Shown here in pieces: positions 1 through 8,276 of a DNA stretch of 64,000 nt (positions are counted from its first letter, which is position 1; each line of letters starts with the position of its first letter). Origin of the DNA: Devosia soli (GTDB lineage Bacteria > Pseudomonadota > Alphaproteobacteria > Rhizobiales > Devosiaceae). The DNA is taken from the NCBI RefSeq assembly GCF_000970455.1, contig NZ_LAJG01000021.1, forward strand, positions 295,645 to 359,644, read 5' to 3'. The position numbers and the translations under genes are program-made. A model generated the notes under the pieces. That model did not search any database and was not told the origin of the DNA. It saw only the letters and a list, made by a program, of their open reading frames with translations.

Positions 1-523
1 GCGGCGCGCCATCGATCAGGGCGGAGGCGAAAGCGGCGACGGCATCCTTGCCATAGGCATCCTGCCATTTGGCTTCGAGCGCAGGCGGCAGGAGATATTC
101 GTCTTCAAGAAGACCATAGCGGGCCGAATTGGCCTGTGCGCTGCGCAAGACTGCATTCATCAGGCCGGCGAGATGGCGGGCCTTGTTGTCGCGCTTGACC
201 GCTTCGACCGCGAGGAACAGGGCGCTGTGGGCGCCGAGATCGGGCAGAAACACGAGCTGGGCGAGGGAGAGACGCAGGATCGCTTCAAAGGTCCCGGACT
301 TGGCAGGCATGCCTTTTTCCAGCAGCTCGGCGATGATGGCATCGAGCTGGCCATGGCGGCGAAGGGCCGTGGTGATCAAGCGGTTGGCCAGCGAGCGGTC
401 TCGTCCATCGGGCAGGTCCGCCGCCGAAAGGGGCACAAAATGCTCACCGCCCAGAACGGCGTGCAGCCTCTGGGCGGCAATGAGACGGAGTTTGAGACCG
501 GCAGGGTCAGGCTTCTTGCTCAA
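1..523 (-). CDS. rsmB: 16S rRNA m5C967 methyltransferase RsmB, N-terminal part
   Basis: The visible 174 residues match the NusB-like RNA-binding domain that precedes the SAM methyltransferase domain in RsmB/Fmu (Sun) proteins; the catalytic part lies beyond the window edge. Recognisable segments are the DRSLANRLI and LRLSLAQLVFLP helices and GLMNAVLRS near residues 117-125. RsmB methylates C967 of 16S rRNA. The start is taken as TTG at 523: an in-frame TAG lies at 533-535 and an AGAGGT ribosome site sits about seven bases upstream. It lies 81 bases downstream of htpX on the same strand, so the two are probably co-transcribed. The family call is from motif recognition and is fairly secure. Confidence 0.85.
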   Translation of the reverse strand, partial: MSKKPDPAGLKLRLIAAQRLHAVLGGEHFVPLSAADLPDGRDRSLANRLITTALRRHGQLDAIIAELLEKGMPAKSGTFEAILRLSLAQLVFLPDLGAHSALFLAVEAVKRDNKARHLAGLMNAVLRSAQANSARYGLLEDEYLLPPALEAKWQDAYGKDAVAAFASALIDGAP

Positions 524-604
524 TCGGCACCTCTATGCGCGTCGCCGAACGGAAAACCGGCACCCAATTTTCCCCGCGTCGCGGTTCTGCGCCGCGGACT
601 GGGC

Positions 605-1588
605 TCAACCCCAGGGACCGCGCACGCCGCTATCGTCTTCGCTGCGGCCCGCGGTGGGGACACGCCAGCCGCCACCGCTGTCGCGGCCACTCGAAGCGGG
701 CTGCGGACGGGGGGCGGGCCTGCGGCCCTTATCGTCCACGCGCATCTCGCCTGCAAGCTTTTGCAGCGCCGCAATGCGATTGCCGGTATCGGGGTGGGTC
801 GAGAACAGATTGTCCATGCGCTGGCCCGAGAGGGGGTTGATGATATACATATGCGCCATGGCGGGATTGCGCTCTGCCGCGACATTGACCTGACGGCCGG
901 CCAGGGTCGCGATCTTGTTGAGGGCGGAAGCCAGAGCCATGGGATCGCCGGAAATCTCGGCGCCATCCCGGTCGGCTTCATATTCGCGCGTGCGGCTGAC
1001 GGCCATCTGCACCATCATGGCAGCGACGGGCGCGAGAAAAACCATCAGCAATGCTCCGATGCCGCCAAGTGGGTTTTCGCGATTGTTGCCGCCGCCGAAA
1101 AAGAGGCCGAACTGGGCGAGCGCCGAAATGGCACCGGCGAGGGTCGCCGTAATCGTCATGGTCAGCGTGTCGCGCGAGCGGATGTGGGCCAATTCGTGGG
1201 CAACGACGCCGGCGACTTCACGCGTCTCGAGCTGACGGAGAAGGCCGGCGGACACGGCGACAGCGGCATTGTTGGGGTCGCGGCCGGTGGCGAAGGCGTT
1301 GGGCTGGTCGGACTGAATGAGATAGACGGCCGGGGTCGGGATGCCGGCGCGTTTGGAAAGCGTATCGACCATATCGTAAAGCTCGGGCGCCTGGCTCTGG
1401 GCGACGGGCACCGCATTCTGCATGCGCAGCACGAGCTTATCCGAATTCCAATAGGCAAAGATGTTGGTGGCCGCCGCAAACGCAAAGGCGATCATCATGC
1501 CGGACGTGCCGCCGATGAAATAGCCTACGACCATGAACAAGGCGGTCATGGCCGCGACGAGAACAAAGGTGCGGAAGGCGTTGAACAT
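605..1588 (-). CDS. htpX: Membrane zinc metalloprotease HtpX
   Basis: HtpX is an inner-membrane M48 protease that degrades damaged membrane proteins together with FtsH. The 327-residue protein shows two N-terminal membrane helices (about 5-45), the zinc motif HELAH at 131-135, two further hydrophobic helices (about 143-163 and 176-196), and the third zinc ligand region REYEAD at 201-206. The last 40 residues form a Pro/Gly/Ser/Arg-rich tail that looks disordered and is longer than in E. coli HtpX. The ATG at 1588 starts a typical MFNAFRT N-terminus. It is followed by rsmB on the same strand. Confidence 0.95.
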   Translation of the reverse strand: MFNAFRTFVLVAAMTALFMVVGYFIGGTSGMMIAFAFAAATNIFAYWNSDKLVLRMQNAVPVAQSQAPELYDMVDTLSKRAGIPTPAVYLIQSDQPNAFATGRDPNNAAVAVSAGLLRQLETREVAGVVAHELAHIRSRDTLTMTITATLAGAISALAQFGLFFGGGNNRENPLGGIGALLMVFLAPVAAMMVQMAVSRTREYEADRDGAEISGDPMALASALNKIATLAGRQVNVAAERNPAMAHMYIINPLSGQRMDNLFSTHPDTGNRIAALQKLAGEMRVDDKGRRPAPRPQPASSGRDSGGGWRVPTAGRSEDDSGVRGPWG

Positions 1589-1678
1589 CGAAACCCCTTG
1601 GGTTGGTATCTGCGAAGAATTATGTTGTGCGTTAAAGCGTTCCCTGCAAGCGCATGACCAATTTGTAAGGATTCCGGA

Positions 1679-1891
1679 ATGAGCGACGAAATCGCGTCCG
1701 AAGACCCTGCGCCCCCAGCGCCCAAGACCCTGACGCCGGCCGCGCAGCGAGCGCTCGCGGAAGCCGAAGCCAGACGCACCGCAATCGATGCGGCAACGGC
1801 GATGGCGCCGAAAGAAAAGGGCGGCCGCGGCGGGCTCGAGCCGGGCCGCTATGGCGACTGGGAGATCAAGGGTCTCACCAGCGACTTCTGA
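1679..1891 (+). CDS. DUF1674 / succinate dehydrogenase assembly factor 4 (SdhAF4) family protein
   Basis: This 70-residue protein ends with the DUF1674 signature: [15 protein letters not shown] followed by a terminal DF. In mitochondria the family (Sdh8/SDHAF4) binds flavinylated SdhA and protects it until SdhB joins; alphaproteobacterial members are presumed to act alike. The N-terminal 45 residues are low-complexity, rich in Ala, Pro and Glu. An AAGGA ribosome site precedes the ATG. It is divergent from htpX and stands alone, about 21 kb from the sdhCDAB operon in this window. The family call is firm; the bacterial role is inferred. Confidence 0.85.
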   Translation: MSDEIASEDPAPPAPKTLTPAAQRALAEAEARRTAIDAATAMAPKEKGGRGGLEPGRYGDWEIKGLTSDF

Positions 1892-1928
1892 AGGCTCCTA
1901 TGGCGCCATAGGAGCCCGGTCTTGCCCT

Positions 1929-2291
1929 TTAGGCAAGGACCAAAGCCAGGATGGCGAGCACTGCGGGCACCGTCTGGATGAACAGAATTTTCCGGCTGGC
2001 GGTGGCAGCACCATAAAGGCCGGCGATGGCGACACAGGCGAGGAAGAAGAGCTTTATCTGCCAGGCAAAGGCCGGGTGGGGATGAACGAGGCCCCAGATG
2101 AGCCCGGCGGCGAGGAAGCCGTTGTAAAGACCCTGATTGCCAGCGAGGACCTTGGTCTCTTGCGCAAATTCCGGGGTGAGGTCGAAGGCCTTCTGGCCGC
2201 GCGGGGTGGTCCACCAGACCATTTCAAGGAATACGATATAGATGTGAATGAGGGCGACGAGCCCGATCAGAATGTTGGCGATCAGTGCCAT
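1929..2291 (-). CDS. DUF1304 family small membrane protein
   Basis: The 120-residue protein has four hydrophobic segments (about 4-25, 49-67, 74-93 and 98-119). The first loop carries the family landmark LEMVWWTTPRGQKAF, followed by an NQGLYNG motif at about 52-58 before the second helix. These match the DUF1304 family, whose function is unknown. It is the last gene of a minus-strand run deoD, HEAT protein, DUF1304, with a 10-base gap to the HEAT gene. I see no signal for substrate or partner. Confidence 0.8.
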   Translation of the reverse strand: MALIANILIGLVALIHIYIVFLEMVWWTTPRGQKAFDLTPEFAQETKVLAGNQGLYNGFLAAGLIWGLVHPHPAFAWQIKLFFLACVAIAGLYGAATASRKILFIQTVPAVLAILALVLA

Positions 2292-2301
2292 TTCTCTCTC
2301 C

Positions 2302-2940
2302 CTAGCCGTTCAGCTTGGCCAATAGCTTTTCCATCCGGTCCCGCTTGGCCTTTTCCACCATGCCCGTCAGACGTTGCCGGACGATGGCGAGGAAGCCGGG
2401 CTTTTGCTCGGGCGTCAGGACGCTCGCAGTTTCCTCGGCATAGGTCGGAAACTGATTTGGGGCGGCGTTCTTGAGCCGTTCGACGAGGATCGGCACGGCC
2501 TTTTCGGCATAGCCCGAGCGCGCCAACTTGACGAGAAGCGAGGTGCACCGATCCTTGGCGATGACCGAACCGCGGTCGGCCGCCGCGATGATCTTTGGCA
2601 ATTCGGCTGCGATCTCGTCAGCGCGCAGTTCGGCGACGGCATCGAGCGCCGTCATGGCGCCCCAGACCTGGCGATTGGTGCTGCTGCCCAGGGCCTCAAT
2701 GAAGGCAGGGCAATAGCCAGCCACGAGATCGGGGCTGCGCGCACCGATTTCATAGAGCGCCTTCATCGCGTCGTTGCGCTGGCGCGGCGTGCCCTCGCGG
2801 ACAAGCGCGACGAGTTCGGCAATGGCGGTGCGATCGGCGGATGCAGCGATCTCTTCGGCGAGGGCGATATTGGGTGCTTCGTCACGCCGGTCGAGGGCGC
2901 CGGCGAGACGATCGGCGACGGAAACGGCTTCGGCCATCAT
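2302..2940 (-). CDS. HEAT-repeat-like helical protein
   Basis: The 212-residue soluble protein is almost entirely amphipathic helix pairs of about 35-40 residues, such as TAIAELVALVREG, NDAMKALYEIG and VWGAMTALDAVAELR. This is the look of HEAT or Armadillo-type scaffold proteins. There are no Cys-rich or catalytic motifs and no signal peptide. Its ATG overlaps the deoD stop codon (ATGA), so it is translationally coupled to purine nucleoside phosphorylase. The sequence does not show its role; it might be a partner of DeoD or a general protein-protein interaction module. The start is either ATG 2940 or the next codon, 2937. Confidence 0.65.
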   Translation of the reverse strand: MMAEAVSVADRLAGALDRRDEAPNIALAEEIAASADRTAIAELVALVREGTPRQRNDAMKALYEIGARSPDLVAGYCPAFIEALGSSTNRQVWGAMTALDAVAELRADEIAAELPKIIAAADRGSVIAKDRCTSLLVKLARSGYAEKAVPILVERLKNAAPNQFPTYAEETASVLTPEQKPGFLAIVRQRLTGMVEKAKRDRMEKLLAKLNG

Positions 2941-3647
2941 GCCTCCACAGCGACATCGAGGGCGAGTTCGACCATGTCGCGAAGCGAAGTCTGGCGCGCC
3001 TCGGCGTCGATTTCCTCATGCGTGATGAGGCAATCGGTCATGGTGCAGATGGTAAGTGCGCGCACGTCGAACCTGGCGGCAAGCGTATAGAGCGCGGCTG
3101 CCTCCATTTCGACCCCGATGACGCCATGCTGGGGCAGCTTGTCGTAACCGGCCATGCCATCGGCATGATAGAAGATGTCGGACGAAAGCATATTGCCCGC
3201 ATGATAACGAAGGCCCCTCGCCTCGGCCTTTTCGGCTGCCTGGCGCAGGAGGCCGAAATCGGCCATGGGAGCGAAGTTGAAGGCACCGAACCTTCCTTTG
3301 ACGATCGCGCTGTCGGTCGAGGCGGCCTGCGCGAGGATGATATCGCGCACCTTGACCTTGGCATTGAGCCCGCCGCAGGTGCCGACGCGGATCAGCGATT
3401 TGACGCCATAGACGTTGATCAGCTCATGCACATAGATCGCGAGAGATGGCTGGCCCATGCCCGAGGCCTGAACTGAAACGGGCTTGCCCTTCCAGAAGCC
3501 CGTATAACCAAGGCAATTGCGCACCGAATTGACGAGTTTCGGCGCCTCGAAAAACGTCTCGGCGATCCACTTGGCGCGCAAGGGGTCGCCGGGCAGCAGC
3601 ACGGCTTGGGCATAATCGCCCGGCTTTGCGTGATTGTGCGGGGTCAA
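2937..3647 (-). CDS. deoD: Purine-nucleoside phosphorylase DeoD
   Basis: DeoD splits purine (deoxy)nucleosides with phosphate to give free base and (deoxy)ribose-1-phosphate in purine salvage. Visible family motifs are LLPGDPLRAKWIAE, VSVQASGMGQPS, IRVGTCGG, and the base/ribose site GVEMEAAALYTLA, followed by the TMTDCLITHEE loop. I choose the TTG at 3647 as start. It follows a clean AAGGAG with a 6-base spacer and gives 236 residues, the usual length for the hexameric bacterial enzyme; an upstream in-frame ATG would add about 27 unrelated residues. The stop codon overlaps the start of the HEAT-like gene. Confidence 0.93.
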   Translation of the reverse strand: MTPHNHAKPGDYAQAVLLPGDPLRAKWIAETFFEAPKLVNSVRNCLGYTGFWKGKPVSVQASGMGQPSLAIYVHELINVYGVKSLIRVGTCGGLNAKVKVRDIILAQAASTDSAIVKGRFGAFNFAPMADFGLLRQAAEKAEARGLRYHAGNMLSSDIFYHADGMAGYDKLPQHGVIGVEMEAAALYTLAARFDVRALTICTMTDCLITHEEIDAEARQTSLRDMVELALDVAVEA

Positions 3648-3769
3648 GGTCTGCTCCTTGTCTGGTGCCGATACCGAGCAATGCCACCGGCGCCAAGAGT
3701 TGACAATCCACCTGGGAACAACGCCCACCTTCCCGGCATTGAGTTTTCCGAGGACTGAAGGAGGCTCTT

Positions 3770-4249
3770 ATGTCGGATAAGATCGAAGCCAAGGTGACGC
3801 ATCGTTTTCGCGCGAGCCCGGAGCGGGTTTACGATGCCTTCGTCGATCCAGACCTGGCCCGGCGCTGGCAGGCGGCCTGGCTGCGGCGCAGCGGGGAAAG
3901 CGGGAATCTGACCGATATGCATATCGAGCCGCGCGTTGGCGGGCGGCTGATGCTCGCCGATGTCGTGAGCGGCACGAGGGCACGGCATTTCGGGGAATTC
4001 CTGGCGCTCGAGCGGCCTAGCAAGATCGCCTTTTCCTGGATGGTCGACGAGAGCGAGGCCGACGATCCGGCAGTGGTCGAGATGATCATCGAGCCCGAGC
4101 CAAATGGTCCGGGCAGCGTCGTCACGCTCTATAATACGCTCGATGCACAGTTCGAGGACTGGCTGGCGCAGACCGAACGCGGCTGGATGGCCATGCTTGG
4201 GGGCATCGAAGATGTCATCGAGCGGCGCGATATCGCCTCGATGCGCTAG
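3770..4249 (+). CDS. SRPBCC (START/Bet v1-like) domain protein, AHSA1 type
   Basis: The 159-residue protein has the hallmarks of the AHSA1-type SRPBCC fold. These are an opening strand with the RASPERVYDAFVDPDLARRW segment, the VGGRLMLADVVSG strand, the central EFLALERPSKIAFSWM segment, and a C-terminal long helix ending with WLAQTERGWMAMLGGIEDVI. Such proteins bind hydrophobic ligands or act as stress-related polyketide-cyclase-like domains, often beside ArsR regulators; none is present here. It is divergent from deoD and is followed by argC 53 bases later. The specific ligand is unknown. Confidence 0.8.
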   Translation: MSDKIEAKVTHRFRASPERVYDAFVDPDLARRWQAAWLRRSGESGNLTDMHIEPRVGGRLMLADVVSGTRARHFGEFLALERPSKIAFSWMVDESEADDPAVVEMIIEPEPNGPGSVVTLYNTLDAQFEDWLAQTERGWMAMLGGIEDVIERRDIASMR

Positions 4250-4302
4250 GCGCTTGACGTCAATGGCCATGCGGCCCATCTAGGGCGCGGAACTTTTGGA
4301 GC

Positions 4303-5262
4303 ATGACGATGGTCGCCAAGATCTTTATCGATGGGGAAGCCGGAACCACGGGTCTGCAGATCCGCGAGCGCCTTGCCGGCCGCCGCGATCTTGAAGTGCT
4401 CTCCATCGCGCCGGAAAAGCGCAAGGACCAGGACGAGCGGAAGCGCCTCCTCAACGCCGCCGATGTCGCTATTCTCTGCCTGCCCGACGAGGCGGCGAAG
4501 GAAAGCGTGCGGCTCATTGAGAACAGCACGACCCGCGTCATCGACGCCTCGACCGCGTTTCGCGTCGATCCCGATTGGGCTTATGGCTTTGCCGAAATGG
4601 ACAAGAGCCAGGGCGAAAAGATCGCCAATGCGCGGTTCGTCGCCAATCCCGGCTGCTGGCCGCAGGGGCTGATCGCGGGCCTTCGCCCGCTGATCGCCGC
4701 CGGTCTCGTTCCGGCCGATTACCCCGTCATCTATCACGGCATTTCCGGCTATACCGGCGGCGGCCGACAGATGATCGAGGATTATGTGGCCGAGGGCGAC
4801 AAATCCAGCCAATACATGCCCTATGGGCTCACCTTCCAGCACAAGCACGTGCCGGAGATGACGCTCTTTACCGGCCTCAAGCGCGCGCCGTTGTTCGAGC
4901 CGGTCGTCGGCAATTTTGCTCAAGGCATGACGACATCCCTGCCGTTGCAGCTCGGCGGGCTCGCCAAGGTGCCGGCCGGGGCGGAGATTCACGCGGCCAT
5001 CGCCGATCATTTCGCCGCTATTCCGGACAGCTTTGTGAAGGTCGCTCCCTATGATCCGTCGCTCGGCAAGACCCCGGCGCTCGATCCGCAAGTGCATAAC
5101 GGCACCAATACGCTGACGCTGCATGTCTTTGCCAATGACGCTCGCGCCCAGGCGGCGGTGGTCGCGGTTTACGATAATCTGGGCAAGGGCGCATCCGGCG
5201 CGGCGGTCCAGAACCTCAACCTGATGCTGGGCGTCGCGGCCGCCGAAAGCCTTGCGGCCTGA
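4303..5262 (+). CDS. argC: N-acetyl-gamma-glutamyl-phosphate reductase (type 2)
   Basis: ArgC reduces N-acetylglutamyl-5-phosphate to the semialdehyde with NADPH, the third step of arginine synthesis. This is the shorter alphaproteobacterial type 2 form at 319 residues. The nucleotide site is DGEAGTTGLQIRERL (10-24); the catalytic cysteine is C118 in ANPGCWPQG; the substrate segment HGISGYTGGGRQM follows at about 148-160; HKHVPEM and HNGTNTLTLHVF are further family blocks. The first ATG (4303) follows a TTTTGGAGC ribosome site. A small GNAT gene starts 16 bases after its stop. Confidence 0.95.
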   Translation: MTMVAKIFIDGEAGTTGLQIRERLAGRRDLEVLSIAPEKRKDQDERKRLLNAADVAILCLPDEAAKESVRLIENSTTRVIDASTAFRVDPDWAYGFAEMDKSQGEKIANARFVANPGCWPQGLIAGLRPLIAAGLVPADYPVIYHGISGYTGGGRQMIEDYVAEGDKSSQYMPYGLTFQHKHVPEMTLFTGLKRAPLFEPVVGNFAQGMTTSLPLQLGGLAKVPAGAEIHAAIADHFAAIPDSFVKVAPYDPSLGKTPALDPQVHNGTNTLTLHVFANDARAQAAVVAVYDNLGKGASGAAVQNLNLMLGVAAAESLAA

Positions 5263-5277
5263 GAAAGGGTTTTTGCG

Positions 5278-5565
5278 ATGACCGAGTACACGATCCGGCG
5301 TGAGGAAGGCCCGACCCGCGGGCGCTACGTCATCGACCTTGCGCCAGGCGCCGAGGCGGAAATGACCTATCGCAAGGAAGACGGGCGGATCATCGTCGAC
5401 CATACCGGCGTGCCGCGCGAATTCGAAGGCCGCGGCATTGCACTGCAGCTGGTCAAGGCCTCCATCGCCGACGCGCGCAGCCAAGGGTTCAAGATCACCC
5501 CGGTCTGCCCCTATGTGGTGGTGCAGTTCGACCGCCATCCGGATTGGGCGGACCTGCGCGCCTAA
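5278..5565 (+). CDS. Small GNAT-type (YjdJ-like) N-acetyltransferase
   Basis: The 95-residue protein is the minimal GNAT fold of the YjdJ/Gtlf3b type. It has an N-terminal beta sheet, the acetyl-CoA loop VPREFEGRGIALQLV (about residues 45-59), then a helix and PVCPYVVVQFDRHPDW at the end, in which the family's conserved cysteine is present. It is probably co-transcribed with argC. The substrate is unknown. Its last bases overlap the end of the convergent PilZ-like gene by four bases. Confidence 0.82.
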   Translation: MTEYTIRREEGPTRGRYVIDLAPGAEAEMTYRKEDGRIIVDHTGVPREFEGRGIALQLVKASIADARSQGFKITPVCPYVVVQFDRHPDWADLRA

Positions 5566-5810
5566 TCTTCGTAGGCAAGGCCGAGAAGGTTTTCCTCGCG
5601 CCAGACGAGCCGGCACAATTCGAGCCGATGCCCGAAAAGCACATAGAAGCGATCGGGCGTCGGCCAGGGCTCCAGAAGTTCGACCTTGGCGCCGAAAGCG
5701 GATGCATTGCGCAAGAGCGCAGGCACGCGCAGGAGGCCGTCGCCCAGCACGATCGTCGCATCCAGGCGCACTTTATCCCGCGGCCGCAGCCGCCGCTCTT
5801 TCCGGTCCAT
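5562..5810 (-). CDS. PilZ-like domain protein
   Basis: The 82-residue protein begins with a basic MDRKERRLRPRDKV segment, which resembles the RxxxR motif of PilZ domains. It continues with a LLRNASAFGAKVEL strand that fits the (D/N)xSxxG part of the c-di-GMP site and ends with RLVWREENLLGLAYED. PilZ domains bind c-di-GMP; a GGDEF protein is encoded about 5 kb away. The Asp/Asn-Ser-Gly motif here reads N-A-S-A-F-G, a good match. The start at 5810 is chosen because it begins the domain; an in-frame start exists at 5861. Moderate certainty. Confidence 0.7.
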   Translation of the reverse strand: MDRKERRLRPRDKVRLDATIVLGDGLLRVPALLRNASAFGAKVELLEPWPTPDRFYVLFGHRLELCRLVWREENLLGLAYED

Positions 5811-5889
5811 ACGCCTACAATAGCGCAGACCCCCGCGGCGATCCCCTTGGGTTTTATTCAAAGGCCATGGAGTTTTGGGAGGGGAGGGT

Positions 5890-5965
<76 letters not shown>

Positions 5966-6037
5966 GCACCGGGCATTGGTATCGCCAAATTCGGCCATGG
6001 GATCAAGAGGGATTTGTCTGGTGCTGGCGGGTGCTGG

Positions 6038-7051
6038 TCAGACAAGACCCTTGGCGATGAGGCTTTTTCCGGTCGTGATGGCGGAAACGGTGCCGCTGAT
6101 CAGCGGGCGGCCGAGGCGATTGCTGCCGCGGTGGCCATCGAGGCGCTTGAGGGTGCCGAGTTCGTGGACATTGCCGGCGATGGTCCGGTCAAAGAGGCCG
6201 GCGAGGCGGACGAGGACATCGGGCAATTCGGCGGTCGGGATGCGCCGGTCCGGGAATGCCTCTTTCATGGCACTAGCGATATCGGTCATCCGATAGATGC
6301 CTTCGGACGCGATGCAGCGCTGGCCGCCGGCGCTTTCGTTGGTCATGGCATCGAGGTGGAGCGCGGCGACGTCTCGGACGTCGACGACTGAAAAGCCCAA
6401 TTTGGGCACGGCGGGAAGCTTGCCATCGAGAAGGCGGGCGACGAGGGCCGCGGAAGTGCCAGGATCGTCATCGAGCAGCGGCCCGAGGATGGCGGCGGGA
6501 TTGATGACCGCCAGATCATCGTGCCGACCGGCTTTGTCCATCAGGTCCCAGGCGGCTTTTTCGGCCAGGGTCTTGGATTTGGCGTAGGCGCCGGTTTTGG
6601 GGCTGTCGACATTGGTCCAGTCGCTTTCGGTCAGGAGGCGCGAATAATCCTTGTGGCCATACTGGATCGCGGCGATGGACGAGGTCAGGACGATGCGCTC
6701 GACTTTGGCGCGCAGCGCGGCCTCGATGGCGCGACGAGTGCCGTCGACGGCGGGCCGGATCAGTTCGTTGGGGTCCTTGGGGATGTCGAGGACGAATGGG
6801 GACGCGGTATGCTGGAGAAAACGCACGCCATCCATGGCCGCGTCCCAACCGGCGTCCCCCAGGAGATCGAGCGCGACGAATTCGAGCCGGCCAACATCGC
6901 CGCCGGCCCGTTGAAGCGTTGTCCGGACTTTTCCGGCTTTGTCGAGCGTCCGGACGCTGCCACGCACCCTGTAGCCAGCATTGAGGAGGGCCATGGCGAC
7001 ATGGCCGCCGAGAAAGCCGGATATGCCGGTGAGAAGGACTAGGTCGGCCAT
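6038..7051 (-). CDS. NAD(P)-dependent aldehyde reductase, dihydroflavonol-4-reductase-like extended SDR
   Basis: The 337-residue protein is an extended short-chain dehydrogenase. It has the Rossmann signature TGISGFLG at 8-15, the substrate-side HTASPFVLDIPKDP segment typical of dihydroflavonol/cinnamoyl-CoA reductase relatives, Ser124-Ser125 in LTSSIAAI, and the catalytic Tyr156-x3-Lys160. FSVVDVRDVAALHLDAM is the usual C-terminal block. It probably reduces a small aldehyde or ketone; the substrate cannot be told from sequence. It is followed upstream (transcription order) by the Gfo/Idh/MocA gene on the same strand, 50 bases away. Confidence 0.85.
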   Translation of the reverse strand: MADLVLLTGISGFLGGHVAMALLNAGYRVRGSVRTLDKAGKVRTTLQRAGGDVGRLEFVALDLLGDAGWDAAMDGVRFLQHTASPFVLDIPKDPNELIRPAVDGTRRAIEAALRAKVERIVLTSSIAAIQYGHKDYSRLLTESDWTNVDSPKTGAYAKSKTLAEKAAWDLMDKAGRHDDLAVINPAAILGPLLDDDPGTSAALVARLLDGKLPAVPKLGFSVVDVRDVAALHLDAMTNESAGGQRCIASEGIYRMTDIASAMKEAFPDRRIPTAELPDVLVRLAGLFDRTIAGNVHELGTLKRLDGHRGSNRLGRPLISGTVSAITTGKSLIAKGLV

Positions 7052-7101
7052 GGTACGATTCCTTGACGGGGGCTCGCCGGGTTAACGGGCGAGATGCCGA
7101 T

Positions 7102-8103
7102 TTAGACCGCTTCCCAGCGTTCGGATTTTTCGCTGCGGAAGATTGCGTCCAGAACCTTCATCGAGGCGATGGCATCCTCGACGCCGTAAGGAAGGGGCGT
7201 TTCACCGAGGACGGCGGCGGCGAAGGCGCGGGCCTGTTCGGTATATTGGTCGCAGGCCGGCAGGATTTCGCGGCGCGCCAACGAACCGTCGATAGGCGCG
7301 CCGGTATCGATGGTGATGGCAGTGCGCTCGTCGGCGGGGGCATTGTAGGGAATGAGGATTTCGAGCTTGCCCCTCGTGCCCTGGACGAGGACGCGCTGAT
7401 GCGGCACGAGTTGGGTCGAGCAGGTAAAGGTCAATCGCCTGCCCTGGTCGAAATCCATGATGGCACTGGCCAGCCGGTCCGTGCCGAAAACGGGGTCGTG
7501 TTCGACAAGGGAAACGACGCGCTGCGGTTCGGATTCGAACAGGAAACGGCCGGTCGTAACCGGGTAGCAGCCGATATCGAGAATGCCGCCGCCGCCGATA
7601 TCGGCCTGGTTGCGCACATTGCCGGCATCGTTGTTGAAATAGGAAAAAGTCGCGGTGATCGCGCGAACATCGCCCAGTTCGCCGGAGCGGATGATCTCGC
7701 GGGCGCGCTGCCACTGCGGATGAAAGCGGATCATGAAGGCTTCCATGACGAGCCGCCCTTCCGGCACCTGGCGCAGCTCTTCAGCTTCCCTTGCGGTGAT
7801 GGCGATCGGCTTTTCGCACAGAACATGTTTGCCAGCGCGTGTTGCGGCGAGGGTCATCGGCACATGGAGATGATTGGGGAGAGGGTTGTAGATCGCGTCG
7901 ATGTCGGGATCGGCAAACAGTTCCTCATAGGAGCCATAGGCCTTGGCGATGCCGAGTTTATCGGCGGCTTCCCGGGCCTTGCCCAGATCGCGCGAGGCGA
8001 TGGCGGCGACCTCGCAATTGTCCGCCTTTTGAATAGCAGGCGTTACCTTGGCCATGCCGATATTGGCGGTCGATAAAATCCCCCAGCGCACTTTTTTGGT
8101 CAC
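7102..8103 (-). CDS. Gfo/Idh/MocA family NAD(P)-dependent oxidoreductase
   Basis: The N-terminal Rossmann domain opens with WGILSTANIGMAKV (7-20). It is followed by YNPLPNHLHVP and the conserved CEKPIA motif (96-101), whose lysine contacts the cofactor and substrate. The C-terminal alpha/beta domain carries GGGILDIGCYPV, the usual catalytic-histidine/aspartate region of the family. The length of 333 residues is standard. The family oxidises or reduces sugars, inositols and related polyols; no adjacent sugar transporter narrows the substrate. It is likely co-transcribed with the downstream SDR gene. Confidence 0.87.
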   Translation of the reverse strand: MTKKVRWGILSTANIGMAKVTPAIQKADNCEVAAIASRDLGKAREAADKLGIAKAYGSYEELFADPDIDAIYNPLPNHLHVPMTLAATRAGKHVLCEKPIAITAREAEELRQVPEGRLVMEAFMIRFHPQWQRAREIIRSGELGDVRAITATFSYFNNDAGNVRNQADIGGGGILDIGCYPVTTGRFLFESEPQRVVSLVEHDPVFGTDRLASAIMDFDQGRRLTFTCSTQLVPHQRVLVQGTRGKLEILIPYNAPADERTAITIDTGAPIDGSLARREILPACDQYTEQARAFAAAVLGETPLPYGVEDAIASMKVLDAIFRSEKSERWEAV

Positions 8104-8276
8104 GTCGCATCTCCTCGCTTTGGCCTAAGGCCTAGCCTTGTGGTGGGTCCGAGGGCAAGGGCCACATTCTATACGCCGGGGTTGCCAGCACACGCTTTTG
8201 TGCCTCCATCTTGCCGGGATGCTCATGTTAACGTTGCGGTAAGAGGGCCCGTGGGGCCCGAGCAGCGGGGACATTC

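Noticed and set aside
173..1657. Long open frame (494 aa) on the plus strand opposite htpX and rsmB
   Set aside because: Its product is Gly/Arg/His-rich with no family motif and lies wholly antisense to htpX and rsmB, which have clear motifs; it is a GC-bias shadow.
4254..4282. TTGACG with a 17-base spacer before argC as a promoter
   Set aside because: The -10 position (CATCTA) matches the consensus poorly, so I could not support it.
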